Shown in pieces: positions 51,398 through 61,200 of a DNA stretch of 64,000 nt. A model generated the notes under the pieces. It saw nothing but the letters and a program-made list of their open reading frames with translations. It was not told the DNA's origin and made no database searches. The stretch covers positions 9,926,027 through 9,990,026 of the forward strand of contig NC_087068.1 of assembly GCF_963678635.1 (NCBI RefSeq). Direction: 5' to 3'. The translations under genes and the position numbers were made by a program. Source of the DNA: Symsagittifera roscoffensis. Its lineage: Eukaryota > Xenacoelomorpha > Acoela > Convolutidae. How positions within the stretch are numbered: position 1 is the first letter of the stretch; the number at the start of each line of letters is the position of its first letter.

Positions 51398-54300
51398 TCA
51401 ATACAATATGCAATTTGAGTTTTCGTCGAATTGGTCATTTGATGCACATCCTGGGCCACCAGCAATCATTAGACACCTCGTGGACTCAAACATAGTCATC
51501 AGATTTAAAGCAGAAGATCCAATTAGCCCACAAACGCATAAGCAGACAAAAATTAGCGCATTCCAAGAATTCCGTGTTTCCACCTTAAGAGACTTTTCTT
51601 TCCATTCAAGAGCTTGCGTTTTCTGTTTCGGGACCAAAAATAGTACAATTAGAGTTGAGAGATGGACTAAAACCGAAAGAAGATAGCTTATCCAAGAAGC
51701 AAGTTTATCTTCGCTTGAATCGCGTAAGTATCTTTCATCCGAGGTCAAGCAAAATGGACTCATTATGAAGTTCGAAATAGCCGACCCGGTCGATTGGCCG
51801 ATTGTATAGAAAGCCCAAACGAGTGCGTACGAGATACCTTCGATTCCGTTCGGAGCATACTCGACAATTACGAGCTCCATGACGTAATCAAACCAAAAGC
51901 GAGTCAACGAGTATACCAAGTCGTCGACGAACCAAAAGTACTGATTTCGAATCACGTCAAATATCGTCATTGTGACAACTGGTAATTCTGTGAAAACTTC
52001 GAATATTGTTACTACGGCGAGTATTTTGCGCCAATTAGAGGCGAGGAAAAACTTGAGGTAAATGATCATTCCGCCACTTGCGATAAGACCGCCGACAACA
52101 TGAACAAACCCAATGGTAATCGGGTTCACTTGTGCCCAATGGATTTGAATTTTCAGAATAGCGGGGCTCTAAAATGAAACTGAAACTCTCATTTTCTACC
52201 TGGGCTAAGGTACTCAACTCATGGCTCGGTCAAATTATTCGAACAATGTCCGGTTTTGGATTCACACTGAGATAGTTGAACGAACTTTTCAGTCGAACTA
52301 AATTTGAATGATGGGTCCGACAGGGTCAAAAAAATTTAAAATATTTTAAAATTTGAAAAATGAGCGAAGAATTCCACTCAATCAAATAATTCCGTCAGTG
52401 TAATGCGTTGAGAGATACTCAATTTCGAAAGGTTGCTTACAGCATTACATAAGTAAAAACGGATTGGACTGCGGTTAGAAAGAGTTTGAAGAAAGTTCGC
52501 CACAATTATTAATTTTTTCTGATCATTTTGGTTGAAAATTGAAAACTTTTTTGGGCCATTTTATGGGTGGCTTAAGTGGTTTTTTCAAAGCATTATGAAG
52601 ACTTATGTTTTTTCCAAAATTTCAGGTTTTTTCGGTTATACCCTCTAAGCGATAAAAAATCAAAATTAAATTTTTTAGTACGAAATTGGACTGATTTTAC
52701 TCACAAATGCATGCTGCTATCTCAATTGGTGAATCAAGCTAGAAAAATGTTAAAAAGGCAATCAAACAACAATTAAAATCGCATTTAGCATCTTTTTTAA
52801 AAGAAATTCATAGACATACAACAGAAAATATAAAAAAACATAAGACGGAAAAATCAGCAAACATGCCGTCTGTCTTATGTAGAAATAACATGATTTTGAT
52901 GGAAATTCTCAATTTTTTTAGCATGCAATAGATATGGACAATGGAGACAAAAAAATGAAAGACGTCCATAATTTGTCTCGTGTTAGTCGCGCTTTACTCT
53001 GCGATAACTGAGCCTTTTCTATCTGCTTTTAAAACTTTGAAAAGAAAGGTTTGTAAACCGTTGGAGGAAAAATGTTTTAACCTTTTTTTCAAAAGAAAAA
53101 TTTTTTTTCTCAAAACCTTCTGAGAGCCGAATTTTAAAACAGGCTGTAAGCATCTTCGGACAAAAAACTCATAAGTAGTGAATTTTGGCGACTTCTAAAG
53201 TAGCGATTAATTTCAATCAGGGGCGGATCTAAGATTTTCTTGAGGGGGGGGGAATTTTTTATAACATTTTTGAAAATTTTGTCGACCTTTTTTTTTTTTA
53301 GTTTTCTCTCACAGAGCACTATTTGGCCAAAAAACTGTTTTGAAAAAACAGGCCAAAAAAGGCGTTTTTTGCCTTTTTTGGAAAATTTTGACCAAAAAGT
53401 CGCGTTTCTTCGATGCGCTCTCCCCCCTCAAATTAGTATATATTGGCGCGAGAGGCGCCTTGAGAATATAGGTTCCATCACCATAATGGATATCTCAAAA
53501 AAAAACAAAGAGGGGACTCTATTGGAACCAGTTGTAAACTAGTATTGATAAACCAATTATATTATTGATAAAATATTCCAGTATACACCATCACGAAACC
53601 CACAACACCGATTCACATTTATTAACTCTAAATATACTTCACCATTCTGCCTAAACTAAACTTCACGTACTGTATAAAAGAAACTAATATGCAAGGCATC
53701 ATCTGAAACTACGACCCCATAAGACAAACGTATATTTTCTGCCCACCTACCAAAAGTTTTAACGTCGAAGAATCCCGCTCACTAATTGTCCATCACGAGT
53801 ATATACAGCCCGTCGAAGTCCAAATCCTAGAATATATTCATAACACTAAATATGACCATAAGCTTTATAACCTAATTCAAAACACACCACATGAATTCTC
53901 AGTAAGTAGTGAAGAGCACAAGATCATCAGAGCACTCGAGCTCCTATGGCCTCTGCTTCAAACTAAATACGTCATCCGCTTGCTTGCTAACTCCTAACAT
54001 CATCAGACACAATTCACACTGTTTTTCCAAATGTTTTTTTTTTGCCGACGACGACCGTTAGTAAGTAAAAATAGGTATTTTTGACTTATAAATTTCTAAC
54101 ACAACTAACCATTTATAAATATCTCACTTTTTTTTAGATTTCACCACTCAGTCATCTAAAACAAATCAAAATAAATTAGAAATTGTAAACTCTTTTCTAA
54201 AAACTTTTTAATTCAATTTAATAATTGCAGCACTTAATTAAAGCAGTAAAATTTACCTTTATATAGCAGTAAGCTCAAAAATTTAATCCTCTAAAGCAGT

Positions 54301-57300
54301 AAAGTTTACCTCAGTATTTTTATAAATTTAAACTCCCATAGCATTAAAATTAATAATTTTATGGAGTAAAATAATAAAAAATTGCAGTTAAATTAAAAAA
54401 ATACTAACCTTTTAACAAGACGCTTTTTTAAAAAATTTGAATCTTTCACTCGCCCATTAATCACACACTTTTTTCACAATCGCACAACTTGCCTACGAAA
54501 AATTGTCTAAATAATGAATTTTAAGTTTTAACTTTCAATGATAACTACTATAACTTGTTTTCACACGTTTCAAACGTTCCTTCAACCCGGTTGGAAAGAA
54601 CTACGTAGTAAACTGAACTAACCAACGCATCTTACTAACGTCACAAAACCACAAACTAGTAGCATGACTCAGAGAAGAAATCCCACGGTACCCTAACCAG
54701 ATTAAAACCAGATTAAAACTGGATAAATTATTCTTTTGAAAACCTCTTTCAAGTTTTATTAAAACAAAACAAAAGTAAAAAAAAACGTAAGACAAACCCA
54801 AACCAAAAGATTCTATTTTTGAGAAAAGGACACAACAAAAACAAAAAAGAGAAAAACAAGTAATAAAAATGTAACAAAAGGTTGAACAAATAAAGAGACT
54901 CTGCACAAAGAGACTATAAAAATATAGCCTACTCCTGGCCCCACCAACCAGAGGGAAGACCTGAGCTTGCTCTATAGCCGGCCTAACCCATCGCACTACA
55001 ACCACGCTTTGTGACCCACACTCTATTATCGACGAGAGTTGCTCTAGTGTGAGCGACTCTTTAAAATAACCAAACTAAACCAAAAATGCTTTTGCGATAA
55101 CAATTAAAAATAAGTCATAAGTAAAACTTAACTATCAAGATGTGAATATATAAATGCAGCATGTAAAGATTTTTTAGAGCCCAAGGAACGAGCAGCAAAG
55201 GAGATGACAACCTGAGTACATTCCAACTCTGGAATGGCAAATTTATTTGGTTTGCTGCCAAAGTCACTGTCCTCGAAGGATTTTAAGTATGGACTCAACA
55301 TAACAGCAAAGAAAACACATTGAACGAGACCAATGGCCACCTCAATGTTGATCTCACATACCAATCCTAGTCACTTGACACTTCGCACGGAAAATTCAAA
55401 CTTCACCCTGCACGTAGTCTTGCTCTAAGCTTAGTGAAATCGATACATCGATCAGAAGTCTTGACACAATCACCCAAGACTGCCCACGATCAACGAGACC
55501 CATCTTAAAACACGAACAAAACAGTCTTTTTCCATCAACACAGACAACTATATCTGTCCTCTCTCCAAGAAGTCACTGCTGACAACTTCTACAGAAAACT
55601 ACATCACCCGTCCTTCACTACAATAAACAATTAAAAACTAAAAACTCTCTAAACCCCGGATGGGTGAAACCAGTCTTAAACTAGTATTTATAAGCCAATT
55701 ATGTTATTAATAAATTACAAGTGCTGAAACTACGTGTAATTTCAGCACCAGAACAATTTGAAAAAAACTTTGAATTCAGTTGTTCTTCTTCTAGATAAAC
55801 TCCTAGAACTAACTCGCATAAACCAGTATACACTAGATCTATTGAGACTAGGAGATATAAGAGTAAGATTACGATCCGTATTAGACTAAGAAGTTGAACG
55901 AATCTATCCGGCCGAAAATAAGATAGCGTGACGAGCAGAGTATAACCAATAGGTCATAACTCACTCTGGGTCGGCAATGGGTCGAATACCTGAGAAGGCG
56001 CCCCCCCTACTCCCCCTAAATCCGCCCCTGATTTCAATAGTTTCTGCTTTTTAGCTTTACTAACCCTTATGCTCGAAATCAGAGAAATGTACACTGCAAA
56101 TATGAGGAGCTTCAAATAGTACCATTTGTGAAAAAGAGACCACAGCTCGGCCAACTTCCGTTTCACCTCAATTTTTTCTTTCTCCTTGTCAATATCTTTC
56201 TCGTTAGTAAACATCAAAGCATAAATAAGACCGACAATTGTAAACACAAATAAAATCCACGTGAAATGGTTGAATTTAAAGTCAAAACCACAAAAACTAC
56301 CTCCATAATTTACAGTATTGAATAGAATTCCGACTGCTAAGTATGCAAACATAGACCCCAATTGTCGCGATATGCGAGCGCACGAAATTAAAGTGCCTCG
56401 TTTTTCGTCGGGTTCGAGTTTTGACCTCTGAGTTATCAGCGCATCGATTGTCGAATCGGAACAGGCTAACGCCCAGTACCATAGGAAAAATAGAAGCACG
56501 TATGAAGTTGCTTCGTTCGGAGCCTCGGGGTTTTGAGGAGGGTCGGATAGTTTTTGGGTGCAATTATCGCCCGATTCTATTGCGTAATAGGGTTCGGGAA
56601 TGGGTTTTAGACTCAAAATTAGGAGGATAATTGAGATGGCGGAAAGAGCGGTGACCAAATAAGGCAATCTTCTGTAGCCAAAAACAGGCAAAGAGTCACT
56701 GCAGAAACTGAAGAATATTTTGCATCCCCAAGCCAATGAGTAGAGCGATCGCAGGCTGAAAATTTAAATGAGTTAGGAATAAAAATCTAAATAGTTTCTT
56801 TTAAATTACACTTTCTGCAAAGTATCATTCAATAGTTATTCACAGGGGCGGATCTAGGATTTTCTCGAGGGGGGTGCGGATTTTTAAAAAATTTCGAAAA
56901 TTTTGTCGATTTTTTTTAGGTCGACCGAATTGATTTTTCGAGCTCTCCCTCAGCACAGTTTAGTCCCTGTTTTGACCAAGTTTTCTGCGCCGCAGGCAAA
57001 ATTTTGAAGAACAGCCCATAAAAAAGCGTTTTAGGCACTTTTTGGAAAATTTTGATAAAAAATTGCGTTTTTTTTCGGCCCGCGCTCCCCCGTCAAAATT
57101 AGTATATATTGGCGCCGGGGGTCAAAAATTTTGACCAAAAAAGTGCGTTTTTTTTCGGCGCGCGCTCCCCGTCAAAATAAGTATATATTGTCTGCAGGGG
57201 GTCGAATTTCTGAGGGGGAAGCGTCCGTACCCCCTCCCCCCTCTTCTAAATCCGCCCCCTGGTTATTCATAGATGTAATGTCCAAAGGTTAGATGATAAA

Positions 57301-57703
57301 ATTTAGATATTTGAAGGTGATTGTTCATTTTTTCGTAGTAGTATAAAAAAAATCAAGTCATGACTTATTTCAATCAAGGATTGGACATTTTTTTGAGGTT
57401 TGGTCAACTCAATTTTGAGAAAAGTTTGCTGGATTGGCTTTTTAAGAGGTTTTATACCGTTTAAACTGGATTTGAGAGCGCTCGCGCCCAATGCCCTAAC
57501 TGTATGCCAGCGCCAAGGGCAAATAGAACCAGAGTCCCGCGGACTATTAGTTACCTTGAATACTGATGTGAAGCCAGGTTGAAGTATCGACCAAAAAGAG
57601 GGTAAGCCAAATTATGGAAACTGGTGTACAGGAACCCGGCTTGTATGAAATGAAGCGCATAGATCGAAGACCCACGCAGCTTCTTATTCACATTCAAACT
57701 CAT
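51398..57703 (-). CDS. BT1-like transporter family protein, right copy
   Basis: The exons mirror the left gene exactly in length: exon 1 at 57555-57703, exon 2 at 56065-56755 and exon 3 at 51398-52168 (149, 691 and 771 bases). All splice sites are kept and the 536-residue frame is open. About six residues differ from the left copy (for example Ile for Met and Asp for Asn in exon 2; Pro for Ala and Ser for Thr in exon 3). The FGYRRLPYL motif is unchanged. Intron 1 carries a 419-bp MITE that the left copy lacks, and intron 2 carries the shared nested element. The promoter motifs differ from the left copy. Both copies could be functional. Confidence 0.75.
53523..55963 (+). mobile_element. Internally deleted retroelement (right arm)
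   Basis: It has an LTR remnant at 53523-53590, an ORF5 3' remnant, a noncoding region with GCAGTAAA words and a fuller LTR at 55665-55963 (299 bp, TG...CA). It is the counterpart of 10964-13352 and keeps about 100 LTR bases lost on the left. Confidence 0.75.
53650..54061 (+). pseudogene. ORF5 C-terminal remnant (right arm)
   Basis: It matches the ORF5 C-terminus over about 130 codons, including an NVEESRS-type block near 53761 that the left remnant has lost. Indels break the frame near 53995 and 54030. Confidence 0.55.
56843..57261 (-). mobile_element. hAT-like MITE in intron 1, right copy only
   Basis: It has CAGGGGCGGATCTAGG and AAATCCGCCCCCTG ends with a perfect 8-base duplication, GTTATTCA (56835-56842 and 57262-57269). 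An internal block of about 75 bases is repeated in tandem (57045-57120 and 57122-57195). The left gene has the uninterrupted site around 10095-10120. Confidence 0.85.
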
Positions 57704-57886
57704 CTTTATAACTTTGATTGGAATTCTCGAAGCAGCAAATCGTCAGGCTGCAGATAGCAAATATGAAATGAAAGAGAGATTAACCTTTTAGCTTTGTTAT
57801 CTGACCTGATTTCGTGGCATTATAGCTCGAATTAAGATTTATTTTTGGGGCTTTTTACATATGCAGATCAATGCAGAGTGCAAGGT
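57704..57886 (-). promoter_or_regulatory. Transporter promoter region, right copy
   Basis: This is the counterpart of 8963-9142. The octamer-like word reads ATCTGCAT and the TATA word reads AATAAAT, each changed by one base relative to the left. Weaker or shifted initiation is possible. This is inference. Confidence 0.4.
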
Positions 57887-58117
57887 TGTGATATTCTACG
57901 GGACTATAGTGAGATAAAAATTGATTTACAATTCCAAAAAACTGAATTGTTTTTCGTTTAAAAGTTTTTCTCTGTTAGAGTTGCTGTGATCAAAACGGTT
58001 TGAAATTGGTCTCATTGATTCAGCGGATACCGAAGTTTTGAGCTACAGTGACCTTGTACCATATAAAATGATATAAAGATATAGAGATATAGGTTACATA
58101 ACTGTAGCAGTATCACA
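57887..58117 (-). mobile_element. 3' LTR of gypsy-type fragment (right arm)
   Basis: It is 231 bp with TGTGATA and TATCACA ends, next to a polypurine tract (58118-58129). It is the counterpart of 8731-8962. Confidence 0.7.
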
Positions 58118-58129
58118 TACCCCCTCGAG

Positions 58130-60658
58130 TGAAAAAGATTTTTCATTTATGTATATAATTTTATAATAACAATAGGAAGGATTTTGATTCTCAGTTTTAA
58201 AAGTTTTATTTTCGATTGCGTTTTTTTTCATCTTTATCTTTGTAATCTTCGTCTAAACCTATTCTTCAGCTGGGGTTCCAGTATACTTCCTCGTCCAGAG
58301 TCGCGTTCCCAAATTTTCGACGGAAAAGATGTCTTTCTAGTAGTCCCAGTCTCGTTTCGATGGAGAGATCATTCCTCGTCTTGAAATCTGTCAAACGTCT
58401 CCAATTTTCCTGTAGGGCCGCCTTTAGGAGTGCCCCTCCTGTCAGTTCCTCTTCCGATATTTCCCCCGCCTGTTGGCGGGTCAAATCTCTCGTCACTCTC
58501 TCCTACGATTGATTCTTCCCTCGGAGTTCGCTCGCCGTTTTTTGTACTCCTCTTTTTAGTACTTGATCGTCTAAGTGACCCCATTCGCTTGGGGCTAAGT
58601 ACCGACTTTGACAGGTGTCCAGTAACTCCTCCGGTTTGATAGACAAGTCCACTTTCTTCATTTCCCAACTTTTTTTGCTCATCTCTTTTTCCGCCTCTTC
58701 TGTCACTCGATCGTTGGGTGTCGTTGCAGCTTTTTCCTTTCGGGCTTCTTGTACAGATTTCTTTTTGTTTTCGAAAACTTTCAGGATTATTTTTTCATGT
58801 GTATTTGGCCAACTTGCTGAATTTGGTCCACCTTTGTTCGTTTTGGTCCGTTTAACCGCCAATTTGAGTCCCCATCTTGCTTCTGTTTCTTGTGATGTAA
58901 CGATCATTTGGCTGTGCTGGAACCTCTCATTGAGTGACAATGGGTTGGCTTGTTGAGGCTGCAGTTCCTCCTCTTAATTGCTCTCTTCGAGCCTCTCTGG
59001 TGAGCTAATTTTTAAAGTTTCTTCTTCGGTTCCGCTGGTGGGCTTTCACTCGAGACTTGTGCTGGTTCTCGTTGAAGGTGAAATTTGACCTCCGCAATGT
59101 CGTTTTTCCGGTATATCGATCCTCCAGACGTTTTTATTGTGGACCTAGACTCTGAAGCAGTTTTCCACTTTGAGGGTTCCGTCAGTTCTTGACCCTTTTT
59201 CCTGAGGTCGTCCGTTTGTAGTATCGTCTTTTTAAGTGAGGGCGGTTTTCTCTTCCTTGTCTTCAAAAAGAAGCTCCCCAAGGAGAAGATCATCTCTCTT
59301 CTGAGTTCCGGGGTTGGTTGTCCTGCTGCGTCTACAATTCACCAAATACAATATTCGCTGCACCTCTACGCTCCTCGTTCCATCTGGTGTTCTCCTCCAA
59401 AAGGTACTTTAGCACCTTTGATCGTTCCCTGTCTCCCGCTGTTATGAGTTTTTGTTTGAACTTCAGCTTCGTGTCGTTGCTCTGGGTCCCTTTTTTTGAC
59501 GACTTTGAGTTTCTCCCTTGATTGGTCGATTCTCCTTTTGAGCTGATATGCTGTTATCGCCAATCGTTCCAGATGTCGTTTGTCTAAATATTCAGAGTTT
59601 TTTTCATATACCTATCATTTTCTAAATTCAGTTTTTGTTAGTCTTCCGAAGTGTGCCTGTAGCAGATAAACTTGAATGGTTTTGGTTTGTTTCATCTGCA
59701 ATGGCGGATAATTGTGCAGAGTTGGGCAAACTTTGATCGAACGTTTATTTTCTTCTGATGTCAGTTCATCCAACCTGCCCTTTATTATATTCTTTCTACT
59801 AGTCCGCAGCCCCGATTGTTTCCGTCTGGGCAAAATTGTTGATCAATATTGTTTTCTGTACAAAAGTTCCTAAGTGTTTCTCCCTTGAAGCCAGACACTG
59901 GTCTGACTGAATCGATTCCGGAATGCCGTGTGTATTGATATTTGTCCGCAAAAAATTTTCTCTTGTCTTTCCACTCATTGATTTAGTTACTTTTACCGAC
60001 AGAAAGGAAAATCTAGATAAATACTAATATGTATACCTTTTGCCGTTGAGATTTTCTAGTGGGTCCGCGTAAACTAAGTGGAGTTCCTGACCCGGCAGCG
60101 TAAGCATAGGTAGAGGTTATGATATATTTTTTGGAATTTGGTAATTTGCAATCTTACCATTTCTGGTGCAACTACGGTATTTCTCCGCGAGGTTCACTAT
60201 GCCTTTGTACATTTGAGGCCATTAGAGGTATGTTGATACTGCGTGCATCACGTTTGTCTTGGATGTCCTCTGTGAATTCGTTTCATAATAGCCTGGCGCA
60301 GTTGTACGGGTACGGCTAGTCGGTTGTCCACTAATGTGCAGTCGTCTTGCACGGCCGTCTGGTTCCAAGACGGATTCGTATAGGATCCCATCAATTCAAA
60401 TCCCTGATTGTCCCCTCTCTCGATTATCCTCCTGAACCGATCCATCCAGGTATCTTCCGAGGTTAGTTCCGGTAAGAGAGTCTTGTGAAACGGTTTTGAG
60501 AGATTGTATAATGAATCTTTTTCTAACTGTTTTTGCAGTTCGATTTTCTTCGTGGAAAGGTGAAAATTTTGACGTGGTGAGTAGTGGATGTTGGAGGTTA
60601 AGAGGGGGGGGGGGGAGGTGCATGTATTAAGATACGTTATAGGTTTCCGGTCTGCCAT
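58130..60658 (-). pseudogene. Gypsy-type integrase and 3' fragment (right arm)
   Basis: The frame 60248-60658 mirrors the left fragment and extends further into the zinc-binding domain (RIHRGHPRQT). The blocks at 58266-59563 repeat the charged region, and 59615-59833 covers a broken integrase core part. Frame breaks differ from the left copy, so both decayed partly on their own. The strand is the same as that of the LTR at 57887. Confidence 0.65.
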
Positions 60659-61200
60659 GCTATATGTTAAGATTGGGTATAGAGTCTACAATGTATTAAG
60701 ATGGGGAATACCAATGGTAAGGTTTCATGGTTTGTTTGATGGTAAGATAATGGTAAGAAAAACGAGTTTTTCGGTTTTTGTGTGGGAACGTTTCATTTTT
60801 TCGCAAAAACTCGGCGTCCGTTATCTAATTGGGAACATTTAATTGGTAATTACGTGTAGATTGTGGAATGAAGGGGTTTTAATTCATTTTTTGGTACGTA
60901 GTAAGTCAACGGTAAGAATTTTTGAGCAAAAAACTTCAAAACACGACACTTTTGGTATAATTTGATCTAAAAATTGCTTTATTACTTTTTGAAACAGTGT
61001 TCTATCTACCTGAAACTATGCTGAAACCCCCTGAAAAAACAAATTTTTTGAGAAAAAAAATTAATTTACAAAAAAGTATACAGATCACTACATTGTATAA
61101 CAAGTTTACTGCAAAATTTTACGTTTCAATATCATAAAACCAATATAATACGACATCATGAATAACTTTACTAGTTCAGATCATTTCTTATAAGTTCAAT
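60659..61200. other. Spacer between gypsy fragment and polymerase pseudogene
   Basis: It is AT-rich with no gene, and it mirrors 5660-6183. One half of the left-arm 27-bp palindrome is missing here. Confidence 0.5.

Larger units (their letters stand above)
53218..56030 (-). mobile_element. hAT-like element with nested retroelement (right arm)
   Basis: The ends CAGGGGCGGATCTAAG (53218) and TAAATCCGCCCCTG (to 56030) are flanked by ATTTCAAT at 53210-53217 and 56031-56038. This is the same duplication as in the left arm, in reverse. Confidence 0.85.
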
